From Salminus brasiliensis (Eukaryota; Chordata; Actinopteri; Characiformes; Bryconidae), in assembly GCF_030463535.1 (NCBI RefSeq), contig NC_132881.1, forward strand, positions 11,206,526 to 11,270,525: a stretch of 64,000 nt of DNA, given 5' to 3'. The notes under the pieces are model-generated. The model made no database searches. It was not told where the DNA came from and saw only the letters and a list, made by a program, of their open reading frames with translations. A program made the translations under genes and the position numbers. Below, piece by piece: positions 12,541 through 27,400 of this stretch (position 1 is the first letter of the stretch; every line of letters starts with the position of its first letter).

Positions 12541-14532
12541 GTTTTTCGGACCACATGAACCAAGGGTCTGTGCATCTGCAACTGTGTGTGACTCGCTACT
12601 ATCTTTTTGCAAGTGTGTAACAGGTAAGTGATCATTCAGTTTCTATACATGTTTTGACTTTCTTTTTTTGTCTTACAGGTTTTTCAGACCGCATAAACCA
12701 AGGGTCTGTGCATCTGCAACTGTGTGTGACTCGCTACTATCTGTCTGCAAGTGTGTAAGAGGTAAGTGATCATTGAGGTTGTATACATGTATTGCCTTTT
12801 TGTTGTCTTACAGGCTTTCAGGACCAATGGCTCCCCCCTTCCTGATGGTGAATACAGCCAACAAGGGTCTATCTATTGCAACTTTGTGTGTGGCTCGCTA
12901 TCTATCTGTTTGCAAGTGTGTAACAGGTAGGTGATCATTCAGTTTCTATACATGTATTGACTTTCTTTTTTTGTCTTACAGATTTTTCGGACCTCATGAA
13001 CCAAGGGTCTTTGCATCTGCAACTGTGTGTGACTCGCTACTATCTGTCTGCAAGTGTGTAACAGGTAGGTGATCATTCAGTTTCTATACATGTATTGACT
13101 TTCTTTTTTTTGTCTTACAGGTTTTTTGGACCGCATGAACCAAGGGTCTGTGCATCTGCAACTGTGTGTGACAATCTACTATCTGTTTGCAAGTGTGTAA
13201 TAGGTAGGTGATCATTCAGTTTCTATACATGTATTGACTTTCTTTTTTTGTCTTACAGGTTTTTTGGACCGCATGAACCAAGGGTCTTTCCATTGCCACT
13301 GTGTGTGTGGCTCGCTATCAATCTGTCTGCAAGTGTGTAACAGGTAGGTGATCATTCAGTTTCTATACATGCATTGACTTTCTTTTTTTGTCTTAAAGGT
13401 CTTTCGGACCACATGAACCAAGGGTCTGTGCATCTGCAACTGTGTGTGACTTGCTACTATCTGTTTGCAAGTGTGTAACAGGTAGGTGATCATTCAGTTT
13501 CTATACATGTTTTGACTTTCTTTTTTTGTCTTATAGGTTTTTCGGACCACATGAACCAAGGGTCTGTGCATCTGCAACTGTGTGTGACTCGCTACTATCT
13601 TTTTGCAAGTGTGTAACAGGTAAGTGATCATTCAGTTTCTATACATGTTTTGACTTTCTTTTTTTGTCTTACAGGTTTTTCAGACCGCATAAACCAAGGG
13701 TCTGTGCATCTGCAACTGTGTGTGACTCGCTACTATCTGTCTGCAAGTGTGTAAGAGGTAAGTGATCATTGAGGTTGTATACATGTATTGCCTTTTTGTT
13801 GTCTTACAGGCTTTCAGGACCAATGGCTCCCCCCTTCCTGATGGTGAATACAGCCAACAAGGGTCTATCTATTGCAACTTTGTGTGTGGCTCGCTATCTA
13901 TCTGTTTGCAAGTGTGTAACAGGTAGGTGATCATTCAGTTTCTATACATGTATTGACTTTCTTTTTTTGTCTTACAGATTTTTCGGACCTCATGAACCAA
14001 GGGTCTTTGCATCTGCAACTGTGTGTGACTCGCTACTATCTGTCTGCAAGTGTGTAACAGGTAGGTGATCATTCAGTTTCTATACATGTATTGACTTTCT
14101 TTTTTTTGTCTTACAGGTTTTTTGGACCGCATGAACCAAGGGTCTGTGCATCTGCAACTGTGTGTGACAATCTACTATCTGTTTGCAAGTGTGTAATAGG
14201 TAGGTGATCATTCAGTTTCTATACATGTATTGACTTTCTTTTTTTGTCTTACAGGTTTTTTGGACCGCATGAACCAAGGGTCTTTCCATTGCCACTGTGT
14301 GTGTGGCTCGCTATCAATCTGTCTGCAAGTGTGTAACAGGTAGGTGATCATTCAGTTTCTATACATGCATTGACTTTCTTTTTTTGTCTTAAAGGTCTTT
14401 CGGACCACATGAACCAAGGGTCTGTGCATCTGCAACTGTGTGTGACTTGCTACTATCTGTTTGCAAGTGTGTAACAGGTAGGTGATCATTCAGTTTCTAT
14501 ACATGTTTTGACTTTCTTTTTTTGTCTTATAG
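12541..14532 (+). repeat. Higher-order repeat, 2 x 996 bp
   Basis: The block starting at 12541 recurs at 13537 and its first unit again at 14533, exactly 996 bp apart each time. This equals six 138-bp cassettes plus one long cassette with a 113-bp exon (6 x 138 + 168). The two copies share private variants, for example GTGACAATCTACTATCTG and a CTTATAG acceptor. They record recent unequal exchange inside the array. Confidence 0.85.
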
Positions 14533-14670
14533 GTTTTTCGGACCACATGAACCAAGGGTCTGTGCATCTGCAACTGTGTGTGACTCGCTACTATCTTTTT
14601 GCAAGTGTGTAACAGGTAAGTGATCATTCAGTTTCTATACATGTTTTGACTTTCTTTTTTTGTCTTATAG

Positions 14671-16770
14671 GTTTTTAGGACCGCATGAACCAAGGGTCTG
14701 TGCATCTGCAACTGTGTGTGACTCGCTACTATCTGTCTGCCGTTTCTATACATGTCTTCAGTTTCTATACATGTTTTGACTTTCTTTTTTTTGTCTTAAA
14801 GGTCTTTCGGATCACATGAACCAAGGGTCTGTGCATCTGCAACTGTGTGTGACTCGCCACTATCTGTCTGCAAGTGTGTAACAGGTAGGTGATCATTCAG
14901 TTTCTATACATGTATTGACTTTCTTTTTTGTCTTACAGGTTTTTCGGACCGCATGAATCAAGGGTCTTTCCATTGCCACTGTTTGTGTGGCTTGCTATCA
15001 ATCTGTCTGCAAGTGTGTAACAGGTAGGTGATCATTCAGTTTCTATACATGTTTTGACTTTCTTTTTTTGTCTTAAAGGTCTTTCGGACCACATGAACCA
15101 AGGGTCTGTGCATCTGCAACTGTGTTTGAGTTGCTACTATCTGTCTGCAAGTGTGTAACAGGTAGGTGATCATTCAGTTTCTGTACATGTATTGAGTTTC
15201 TTTTTTTGTCTTACAGGTTTTTCAGACCGCATCAACCAAGGGTCTGTGCATCTGCAACTGTGTTTGACTCGCTACTATCTGTCTGCAAGTGTGTAACAGG
15301 TAGGTGATCATTCAGTTTCTATACATGTATTGACTTTCTTTTTTTTGTCTTAAAGGTCTATCGGACCACATGAACCAAGTTTCTGTGCATCTGAAACTGT
15401 GCGTGACTCGCTACTATCTGTCTGCAAGTGTGTAACAGGTTGGTGATCATTCAGTTTCTATACATGTATTGACTTTCTTTTTTGTCTTAAAGGTCTTTCG
15501 GACCACATGAACCAAGGGTCTGTGCATATGCAACTGTGTGTGACTCGCTGCTATCTGTTTGCAAGTGTGTAACAGGTAGGTGATCATTCAGTTTCTATAC
15601 ATGTATTGACTTTCTTTTTTTGTCTTACAGGTTTTTTGGACCGCATGAACCAAGGGTCTTTCCATTGCCACTGTGTGTGTGGCTCGCTATCAATCTGTCT
15701 GCAAGTGTGTAACAGGTAGGTGATCATTCAGTTTCTATACATGTATTGACTTTCTTTTTTTGTCTTACAGGTTTTTAGGACCGCATGAACCAAGGGTCTG
15801 TGCATCTGCAACTGTGTGTGACTCGCTACTATCTGTCTGCCGTTTCTATACATGTCTTCAGTTTCTATACATGTTTTGACTTTCTTTTTTTTGTCTTAAA
15901 GGTCTTTCGGATCACATGAACCAAGGGTCTGTGCATCTGCAACTGTGTATGACTCGCCACTATCTGTCTGCAAGTGTGTAACAGGTAGGTGATCATTCAG
16001 TTTCTATACATGTATTGACTTTCTTTTTTGTCTTACAGGTTTTTCGGACCGCATGAATCAAGGGTCTTTCCATTGCCACTGTTTGTGTGGCTTGCTATCA
16101 ATCTGTCTGCAAGTGTGTAACAGGTAGGTGATCATTCAGTTTCTATACATGTTTTGACTTTCTTTTTTTGTCTTAAAGGTCTTTCGGACCACATGAACCA
16201 AGGGTCTGTGCATCTGCAACTGTGTTTGAGTTGCTACTATCTGTCTGCAAGTGTGTAACAGGTAGGTGATCATTCAGTTTCTATACATGTTTTGACTTTC
16301 TTTTTTTGTCTTACAAGTTTTTCAGACCGCATCAACCAAGGGTCTGTGCATCTGCAACTGTGTTTGACTCGCTACTATCTGTCTGCAAGTGTGTAACAGG
16401 TAGGTGATCATTCAGTTTCTATACATGTATTGACTTTCTTTTTTTTGTCTTAAAGGTCTATCGGACCACATGAACCAAGTTTCTGTGCATCTGAAACTGT
16501 GTGTGACTCGCTACTATCTGTCTGCAAGTGTGTAACAGGTTGGTGATCATTCAGTTTCTATACATGTATTGACTTTCTTTTTTGTTTTAAAGGTCTTTCG
16601 GACCACATGAACCAAGGGTCTGTGCATATGCAACTGTGTGTGACTCGCTACTATCTGTTTGCAAGTGTGTAACAGGTAGGTGATCATTCAGTTTCTATAC
16701 ATGTATTGACTTTCTTTTTTGTCTTACAGGTGTTTCGGACCGCATGAACCAAGGGTCTGTGCATCTGCAA
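14671..16770 (+). repeat. Higher-order repeat, period 1100 bp
   Basis: The unit starting GTTTTTAGGACCGCATG at 14671 recurs at 15771. Both carry the same aberrant junction, in which CTGTCTGCC runs into GTTTCTATACATGTCTTCAG, deleting the end of the exon-like part and its donor. Downstream units match in order. The second copy fades near 16.77 kb. Confidence 0.75.
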
Positions 16771-18899
16771 CTGTGTATGACTCGCTACTATCTGTCTGCA
16801 AGTGTGTAACAGGTAGGTGATCATTCAGTTTCTATAAATGTATTGACTATCATTCTGTCTGCAAGTGTGTAACAGGTTGGTGATCATTCAGTTTCTATAC
16901 ATGTATTGACTGTCTTTTTTTGTCTTACAGGTTTTTCGGACCACATGAACCAAGGGTCTGTGCATCTGCAACTGTGTTTGACTCGCTACTATCCTTCTGC
17001 AAGTGTGTAACAGGTAGGTGATCATTCAGTTTCTATACATGTATTGACTTTCTTTTTTGTCTTACAGGTTTTTCGGACCGCATGAACCAAGGGTCTTTCC
17101 ATTGCCACTGTTTGTGTGGCTTGCTATCAATCTGTCTGCAAGTGTGTAACAGGTTGGTGATCATTCAGTTTCTATACATGTATTGACTTTCTTTTTTTGT
17201 CTTAAAGGTCTTTCGGACCGCATGAACCAAGGGTCTGTGCATCTGCAACTGTGTGTGACTCGCTACTATCTGTCTGCAAGTGTGTAACAGGTTTTGACTT
17301 TCTTTTTTTGTCTTACAGGTTTTTCGCACCACATGAACCAAGGGTCTGTGCATCTGCAACTGTGTATGACTCGCTACTCTCTGTCTGCAAGTGTGTAATA
17401 GGTAGGTGATCATTCAGTTTCTATACATGTTTTGACTTTCTTTTTTTATCTAAATGGTCTTTCGGACCACATGAACCAAGGGTCTGTGCATCTGCAACTG
17501 TGTGTGACTCGCTACTATCTGTCTGCAAGTGTGTAACAGGTAGGTGATCATTCAGTTTCTATACATGTATTGACTTTCTTTTTTTGTCTTACAGGTTTTT
17601 CGAACCGCATGAACCAAGGTTCTGTGCATCTGCAACTGTGTGTGACTCGCTACTATCTGTCTGCAAGTGTGTAACAGGTAGGTGATCATTCAGTTTCTAT
17701 ACATGTATTGACTTTCTTTTTTTGTGTTACAGGTTTTTCGGACCGCATGAACCAAGGGTCTGTGCATCTGCAACTGTGTTTGACTCTCTACTATCCTTCT
17801 GCAAGTGTGTAACAGGTAGGTGATCATTCAGTTTCTATACATGTTTTGACTTTCTTTTTTTGTCTTACAGGTTTTTCGGACCGCATGAACCAAGGGTCTG
17901 TGCATCTGCAACTGTGTGTGACAATCTACTATATGTTTGCAAGTGTGTAATAGGTAGGTGATCATTCAGTTTCTATACATGTATTGACTTTTTTTTTTTG
18001 TCTTAAAGGTCTTTCATACCACATGAACCAAGGGTCTGTGCATCTGCAACTGTGTTTGACTCGCTACTATCTGTCTGCATGTGTGTAATAGGTAAGTGAT
18101 CATTCAATTTCTATACATGTTTTAACTTTCTTTTTTTGTCTTACAGGTTTTTCGGACCACATGAACCAAGGGTCTGTGCATCTGCAACTGTGTGACTCGT
18201 TACTATCTGTTTGCAAGTGTTTAACAGGTAGGTGATCATTCAGTTTCTATACATGTATTGACTTTCTTTTTTTTGTCTTACAGGTTTTTCGGACCGCATG
18301 AACCAAGGGTCTGTGCATCTGCAACTGTGTTTGACTCGCTACTATTCTTCTGCAAGTGTGTAACAGGTAGGTGATCATTCAGTTTCTATACATGTTTTTA
18401 CTTTCTTTTTTTGTCTTACAGGTTTTTCGGACCGCATGAACCAAGGGTCTGTAAATCTGCAACTGTGTGTGACTCGCTACTATCTGTCTGCAAGTGTGTA
18501 ATAGGTAGGTGATCATTCAGTTTCTATACATGTATTGACTTTCTTTTTTTGTCTTAAAGGTCTTTCGGACCACATGAACCAAGGGTCTGTGCATCTGCAA
18601 CTGTGTTTGACTCGCTACTATCTGTCTGCAAGTGTGTAATAGGTAGGTGATCATTCAGTTTCTTTACATGTTTTTACTTTCTTTTTTTGTCTTACAGGTT
18701 TTTCGGACCGCATGAACCAAGGGTCTGTGCATCTGCAACTGTGTGTGACTCGCTACTATCTGTTTGCCATTGTGTGTGTGGCTCGCTATCAATCTGTCTG
18801 CAAGTGTGTAACAGGTAGGTGATCATTCAGTTTCTATACATGTATTGACTTTCTTTTTTTGTCTTAAAGGTCTTTCGGATCACATGAACCAAGGGTCTG

Positions 18900-21800
18900 T
18901 GCATCTGCAACTGTGTGTGACTCGCTACTATCTGTCTGCAAGTGTGTAACAGGTTGGTGATCATTCAGTTTCTATACATGTATTGACTTTCTTTTTTGTC
19001 TTAAAGGTCTTTCGGACCACATGAACCAAGGGTCTGTGCATCTGCAACTGTGTGTGACTCGCTACTATCTGTTTGCAAGTGTGTAACAGGTAGGTGGTCA
19101 TTCAGTTTCTATACATGTATTGACTTTCTTTTTTGTCTTACAGGTTTTTCAGACCGCATGAACCAAGGGTCTTTCCATTGCCACTGTTTGTGTGGCTTGC
19201 TATCAATCTGTCTGCAAGTGTGTAACAGGTTTTGACTTTCTTTTTTTGTCTTAAAGGTCTTTTGGACCACATGAACCCAGGGTCTGTGCATCTGCAACTG
19301 TGTTTGACTCGCTACTATCTGTCTACAAGTGTGTAACAGGTAGGTGATCATTCAGTTTCTATAAATGTTTTGACTTTCTTTTTTTGTCTTAAAGGTCTTT
19401 CAGATCATATGAACCAAGGGTCTGTGCATCTGCAACTGTGTGTGACTCGCTACTATCTGTCTGCAAGTGTGTAACAGGTTGGTGATCATTCAGTTTCTAT
19501 ACATGTATTGACTTTCTTTTTTTGTCTTACAGGTTTTTCGGACCGCAAGAACCAAGGGTCTGTGCAACTGCAACTGTGTGTGACTCGCTACTATCTGTCT
19601 GCAAGTGTGTAACAGGTTAGTGATCATTCAGTTTCTATACATGTATTGACTTTCTTTTTTTGTCTTAAAGGTTTTTCGGACCACATGAACCAAGGGTCTG
19701 TGCATCTGCAACTGTGTGTGACTAGCTACTATCTGTCTGCAAGTGTGTAATAGGTAGGTGATCGTTCAGTTTCTATACATGTTTTGACTTTCTTTTTTGT
19801 CTTACAGGTTTTTCAGACCACATGAACCAAGGGTCTGTGCATCTGCCACTGTGTGTCACTCGCTACTATCTGTCTGCAAGTGTGTAACAGGTTGGTGATC
19901 ATTCAGTTTCTATACATGTATTGACTTTCTTTTTTTGTCTTAAAGGTCTTTCAGACCACATGAACCAAGGGTCTGTGCATCTGCAACTGTGTTTGACTCG
20001 CTACTATCTGTCTGCAAGTGTGTAACAGGTTGGTGATCATTCAGTTTCTATACATGTATTGACTTTCTTTTTTTGTCTTAAAGGTTTTTCGGACCGCGTG
20101 AACCAAGGGTCTGTGCATCTGCAACTGTGTTTGACTCTCTACTATCCTTCTGCAAGTGTGTAACAGGTAGGTGATCATTCAGTTTCTATACGTTTTGACT
20201 TTCTTTTTTTGTCTTAAAGGTCTTTCAGATCATATGAACCAAGGGTCTGTGCATCTGCAACTGTGTGTGACAATCTACTATCTGTTTGCAAGTGTGTAAT
20301 AGGTAGGTGATCATTCAGTTTCTATACATGTATTGACTTTTTTTTTTTGTCTTAAAGGTCTTTCATACCACATGAACCAAGGGTCTGTGCATCTGCAACT
20401 GTGTTTGACTCGCTACTATCTGTCTGCATGTGTGTAACAGTTAAGTCATCATTCAGTTTCTATACATGTTTTGACTTTCTTTTTTTGTCTTACAGGTTTT
20501 TCGGACCACATGAACCAAGGGTCTGTGCATCTGCAACTGTGTGTGACTCGCTACTATCTGTCTGCAAGTGTGTAATAGGTAGGTGATCATTCAGTTTCTA
20601 TACATGTATTGACTTTCATTTTTGTCTTACAGGTTTTTCGGACCGCATGAACCAAGGGTCTTTCCATTGCCACTGTTTGTGTGGCTTGCTATCAATCTGT
20701 CTGCAAGATTGTAACAGGTTGGTGATCATTCAGTTTCTATACATGTATTGACTTTCTTTTTTTGTCTTAAAGGTCTTTCGGACCGCATGAACCAAGAGTC
20801 TGTGCATCTGCAACTGTGTGTAACTCGCTACTATCTGTCTGCAAGTGTGTAATAGGTAGGTGATCATTCAGTTTCTATACATGTTTTGACTTTCTTTTTT
20901 TGTCTTAAAGGTCCTTCGGACCGCATGAACCAAGGGTCTGTGCATCTGCAACTGTGTGTGACTCGCTACTATCTGTCTGCAAGTGTGTAACAGGTAGGTG
21001 ATCATTCAGTTTCTATACATGTATTGACTTTCTTTTTTTGTCTTACAGGTTTTTCGGACCGCATGAACCAAGGGTCTGTGCATCTGCAACTGTGTGTGAC
21101 TCGCTACTATCTGTCTGCAAGTGTGTAACAGGTAGGTGATCATTCAGTTTCTATACATGTATTGACTTTCTTTTTTTGTCTTACAGGTTTTTCGGACCGC
21201 ATGAACCAAGGGTCTGTGCATCTGCAACTGTGTGTGACTCGCTACTCTCTGTCTGCAAGTGTGTAATAGGTTGGTGATCATTCAGTTTCTATACATGTAT
21301 TGACTTTCTTTTTTTGTCTTACAGGTTTTTTGGACCGCATGAACCAAGGGTCTGTGCATCTGCAACTGTGTATGACTCGCTACTATCTGTCTGCAAGTGT
21401 GTAACAGGTAGGTGATCATTCAGTTTCTATAAATGTATTTACTATCAATCTGTCTGCAAGTGTGTAACAGGTAGGTGATCATTCAGTTTCTATACATGTA
21501 TTGACTTTCTTTTTTTGTCTTAAAGGTCTTTCGGACCGCATGAACCAAGGGTCTGTGCATCTGCAACTGTGTGTAACTCGCTACTATCTGTCTGCAAGTG
21601 TGTAATAGGTAGGTGATCATTCAGTTTTTGTACATGTTTTGACTTTCTTTTTTTGTCTTAAAGGTCCTTCGGACCGCATGAACCAAGGGTCTTTGCATCT
21701 GCAACTGTGTGTGACTCGCTACTATCTGTCTGCAAGTGTGTAACAGGTTGGTGATCATTCAGTTTCTATACATGTATTGACTTTCTTTTTTGTCTTACAG

Positions 21801-24450
21801 GTTTTTCGGACCACATGAACCAAGGGTCTTTCCATTGCCACTGTTTGTGTGGCTTGCTATCAATCTGTCTGCAAGTGTGTAACAGGTAGGTGATCATTCA
21901 GTTGCTATACCTGTTTTGACTTTCTTTTTTTGTCTTAAAGGTCTTTCGGACCGCATGAACCAAGGGTCTGTGCATCTGCAACTGTGTGTGACTCGCTACT
22001 ATCTGTCTGCAAGTGTGTAATAGGTAGGTGATCGTTCAGTTTCTATACATGTTTTGACTCTCTTTTTTTGTCTTACAGGTTTTTCGGACCGCATGAACCA
22101 AGGGTCTGTGCATCTGCAACTGTGTGTGACTCGCTACTATCTGTCTGCAAATGTGTAATAGGTAGGTGATCATTCAGTTTCTATACATGTTTTGACTTTC
22201 TTTTTTTATCTTAATGGTCTTTCGGACCACATGAACCAAGGGTCTGTGCATCTGCAACTGTGTGTGACTCGCTACTATCTGTCTGCAAATGCGTAACAGG
22301 TAGGTGATCATTCAGTTTCTATACATGTATTGACTTTCTTTTTTTTGTCTTAAAGGTCTATCGGACCACATGAACCAAGTTTCTGTGCATCTGAAACTGT
22401 GTGTGACTCGCTACTATCTGTCTGCAAGTGTGTAACAGGTTGGTGATCATTCAGTTTCTATACATGTATTGACTTTCTTTTTTGTCTTAAAGGTCTTTCG
22501 GACCACATGAACCAAGGGTCTGTGCATCTGCAACTGTGTGTGACTCGCTACTATCTGTTTGCAAGTGTGTAACAGGTAGGTGGTCATTCAGTTTCTATAC
22601 ATGTATTGACTTTCTTTTTTGTCTTACAGGTTTTTCGGACCGCATGAACCAAGGGTCTTTCCATTGCCACTGTTTGTGTGGCTTGCTATCAATCTGTCTG
22701 CAAGTGTGTAACAGGTTTTGACTTTCTTTTTTTGTCTTAAAGGTCTTTTGGACCACATGAACCCAGGGTCTGTGCATCTGCAACTGTGTTTGACTCGCTA
22801 CTATCTGTCTGCAAGTGTGTAACAGGTAGGTGATCATTCAGTTTCTATAAATGTTTTGACTTTCTTTTTTTGTCTTAAAGGTCTTTCAGATCATATGAAC
22901 CAAGGGTCTGTGCATCTGCAACTGTGTGTGACTCGCTACTATCTGTCTGCAAGTGTGTAACAGGTTGGTGATCATTCAGTTTCTATACATGTATTGACTT
23001 TCTTTTTTTGTCTTACAGGTTTTTCGGACCGCAAGAACCAAGGGTCTGTGCAACTGCAACTGTGTGTGACTCGCTACTATCTGTCTGCAAGTGTGTAACA
23101 GGTTAGTGATCATTCAGTTTCTATACATGTATTGACTTTCTTTTTTTGTCTTAAAGGTTTTTCGGACCACATGAACCAAGGGTCTGTGCATCTGCAACTG
23201 TGTGTGACTAGCTACTATCTGTCTGCAAGTGTGTAATAGGTAGGTGATCGTTCAGTTTCTATACATGTTTTGACTTTCTTTTTTGTCTTACAGGTTTTTC
23301 GGACCACATGAACCAAGGGTCTGTGCATCTGCCACTGTGTGTGACTCGCTACTATCTGTCTGCAAGTGTGTAACAGGTTGGTGATCATTCAGTTTCTATA
23401 CATGTATTGACTTTCTTTTTTTGTCTTAAAGGTCTTTCAGACCACATGAACCAAGGGTCTGTGCATCTGCAACTGTGTTTGACTCGCTACTATCTGTCTG
23501 CAAGTGTGTAACAGGTTAGTGATCATTCAGTTTCTATACATGTATTGACTTTCTTTTTTTGTCTTAAAGGTTTTTCGGACCGCGTGAACCAAGGGTCTGT
23601 GCATCTGCAACTGTGTTTGACTCTCTACTATCCTTCTGCAAGTGTGTAACAGGTAGGTGATCATTCAGTTTCTATACATGTTTTGACTTTCTTTTTTTGT
23701 CTTAAAGGTCTTTCAGATCATATGAACCAAGGGTCTGTGCATCTGCAACTGTGTGTGACAATCTACTATCTGTTTGCAAGTGTGTAATAGGTAGGTGATC
23801 ATTCAGTTTCTATACATGTATTGACTTTTTTTTTTTGTCTTAAAGGTCTTTCATACCACATGAACCAAGGGTCTGTGCATCTGCAACTGTGTTTGACTCG
23901 CTACTATCTGTCTGCATGTGTGTAACAGTTAAGTCATCATTCAGTTTCTATACATGTTTTGACTTTCTTTTTTTGTCTTACAGGTTTTTCGGACCACATG
24001 GACCAAGGGTCTGTGCATCTGCAACTGTGTGTGACTCGCTACTATCTGTCTGCAAGTGTGTAATAGGTAGGTGATCATTCAGTTTCTATACATGTATTGA
24101 CTTTCATTTTTGTCTTACAGGTTTTTCGGACCGCATGAACCAAGGGTCTTTCCATTGCCACTGTTTGTGTGGCTTGCTATCAATCTGTCTGCAAGTGTGT
24201 AACAGGTTGGTGATCATTCAGTTTCTATACATGTATTGACTTTTTTTTTTTGTCTTACAGGTTTTTCGGGCCGCATGAACCAAGGGTCTGTGCATCTGCA
24301 ACTGTGTGTGACTCGCTACTATCTGTCTGCAAGATTGTAACAGGTTGGTGATCATTCAGTTTCTATACATGTATTGACTTTCTTTTTTTGTCTTAAAGGT
24401 CTTTCGGACCGCATGAACCAAGGGTCTGTGCATCTGCAACTGTGTGTAAC
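18900..24450 (+). repeat. Large internal duplication, period about 3.49 kb
   Basis: The stretch from about 18.9 to 20.95 kb is repeated at about 22.39-24.45 kb with the same order of variant cassettes. Landmarks at 19050 and 22536, and at 20401 and 23889, are 3486 and 3488 bp apart. The later copy has one extra cassette near 24.2 kb, seen from the shift of the CTGCAAGATTGTAACAG landmark (20703 versus about 24330). Further related blocks recur near 26.0 and 27.05 kb. Confidence 0.75.
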
Positions 24451-27400
24451 TCGCTACTATCTGTCTGCAAGTGTGTAATAGGTAGGTGATCATTCAGTTT
24501 CTATACATGTTTTGACTTTGTTTTTTTGTCTTAAAGGTCCTTCGGACCGCATGAACCAAGGGTCTGTGCATCTGCAACTGTGTGTGACTCGCTACTATCT
24601 GTCTGCAAGTGTGTAACAGGTAGGTGATCATTCAGTTTCTATACATGTATTGACTTTCTTTTTTTGTCTTACAGGTTTTTCGGACCGCATGAACCAAGGG
24701 TCTGTGCATCTGCAACTGTGTGTGACTCGCTACTCTCTGTCTGCAAGTGTGTAATAGGTTGGTGATCATTCAGTTTCTATACATGTATTGACTTTCTTTT
24801 TTTGTCTTACAGGTTTTTTGGACCGCATGAACCAAGGGTCTGTGCATCTGCAACTGTGTTTGACTCGCTACTATCTGTCTGCAAGTTTGTAACAGGTTGG
24901 TGATCATTCAGTTTCTATACATGTATTGACTTTTTCTTTTTTTTGTCTTAAAGGTCTTTCGGACCACATGAACCAAGGGTCTGTGCATCTGCAACTGTGT
25001 GTAACTCGCTACTATCTGTCTGCAAGTGTGTAATAGGTAGGTGATCATTCAGTTTCTATACATGTTTTGACTTTCTTTTTTTGTCTTAAAGGTCCTTCGG
25101 ACCGCATGAACCAAGGGTCTGTGCATCTGCAACTGTGTGTGACAATCTACTGTCTGTTTGCAAGTGTGTAACAGGTAGGTGATCATTCAGTTTCTATACA
25201 TGTATTGACTTTCTTTTTTTTGTCTTAAAGGTCCTTTGGACCACATGATCCAAGTTTCTGTGCATCTGAAACTGTGTGTGACTCGCTACTATCTGTCTGC
25301 AAGTGTGTAACAGGTTGGTGATCATTCAGTTTCTATACATGTATTGACTTTCTTTTTTTGTCTTAAAGGTCTTTCAGACCACATGAACCAAGGGTCTATG
25401 CATCTGCAACTGTGTGTGACTCGCTACTATCTGTCTGCAAGTGTGTAATAGGTAGGTGATCATTCAGTTTCTATACATGTATTGACTTTCATTTTTGTCT
25501 TACAAATTTATCGGACCACATGAACCAAGGGTCTGTCCATTGCCACTGTGTGTGTGGCTCGCTATCAGTCTGTCTGCAAGTGTGTAGCAGGTAAGTGATC
25601 ATTCAGTTTCTATACATGTATTGACTTTCTTTTTTTGTCTTACAGGTTTTTCGGACCGCATGAACCAAGGGTCTGTGCGTCTGCAACTGTGTGTGACTCG
25701 CTACTATCTGTCTGCAAGTGTGTAACAGGTAGGTGATCATTCAGTTTCTATACATGTATTGACTTTCTTTTTTTGTCTTACAGGTTTTTCGGACCGCATG
25801 AACCAAGGGTCTGTGCATCTGCAACTGTGTGTGACTCGCTACTCTCTGTCTGCAAGTGTGTAATAGGTTGGTGATCATTCAGTTTCTATACATGTATTGA
25901 CTTTCTTTTTTTGTCTTACAGGTTTTTTGGACCGCATGAACCAAGGGTCTGTGCATCTGCAACTGTGTATGACTCGCTACTATCTGTCTGCAAGTGTGTA
26001 ACAGGTAGGTGATCATTCAGTTTCTATAAATGTATTGACTATCAATCTGTCTGCAAGTGTGTAACAGGTAGGTGATCATTCAGTTTCTATACATGTATTG
26101 ACTTTCTTTTTTTGTCTTAAAGGTCTTTCGGACCGCATGAACCAAGGGTCTGTGCATCTGCAACTGTGTGTAACTCGCTACTATCTGTCTGCAAGTGTGT
26201 AATAGGTAGGTGATCATTCAGTTTCTGTACATGTTTTGACTTTCTTTTTTTGTCTTAAAGGTCCTTCGGACCGCATGAACCAAGGGTCTGTGCATCTGCA
26301 ACTGTGTGTGACTCGCTACTATCTGTCTGCAAGTGTGTAACAGGTTGGTGATCATTCAGTTTCTATACATGTATTGACTTTCTTTTTTGTCTTACAGGTT
26401 TTTTGGACCACATGAACCAAGGGTCTTTCCATTGCCACTGTTTGTGTGGCTTGCTATCAATCTGTCTGCAAGTGTGTAACAGGTAGGTGATCATTCAGTT
26501 GTTATACCTGTTTTGACTTTCTTTTTTTGTCTTAAAGGTCTTTCGGACCGCATGAACCAAGGGTCTGTGCATCTGCAACTGTGTGTGACTCGCTACTATC
26601 TGTCTGCAAGTGTGTAATAGGTAGGTGATCGTTCAGTTTCTATACGTTTTGACTCTCTTTTTTTGTCTTACAGGTTTTTCGGACCGCATGAACCAAGGGT
26701 CTGTGCATCTGCAACTGTGTGTGACTCGCTACTATCTGTCTGCAAATGTGTAATAGGTAGGTGATCATTCAGTTTCTATACATGTTTTGACTTTCTTTTT
26801 TTATCTTAATGGTCTTTCGGACCACATGAACCAAGGGTCTGTGCATCTGCAACTGTGTGTGACTCGCTACTATCTGTCTGCAAATGCGTAACAGGTATGT
26901 GATCATTCAGTTTCTATACATGTATTGACTTTCTTTTTTTGTCTTACAGGTTTTTCGGACCGCATGAACCAAGGGTCTGTGCATCTGCAACTGTGTATGA
27001 CTCGCTACTATCTGTCTGCAAGTGTGTAACAGGTAGGTGATCATTCAGTTTCTATAAATGTATTGACTATCAATCTGTCTGCAAGTGTGTAACAGGTAGG
27101 TGATCATTCAGTTTCTATACATGTATTGACTTTCTTTTTTTGTCTTAAAGGTCTTTTGGACCGCATGAACCAAGGGTCTGTGCATCTGCAACTGTGTGTA
27201 ACTCGCTACTATCTGTCTGCAAGTGTGTAATAGGTAGGTGATCATTCAGTTTTTGTACATGTTTTGACTTTCTTTTTTTGTCTTAAAGGTCCTTCGGACC
27301 GCATGAACCAAGGGTCTGTGCATCTGCAACTGTGTGTGACTCGCTACTATCTGTCTGCAAGTGTGTAACAGGTTGGTGATCATTCAGTTTCTATACATGT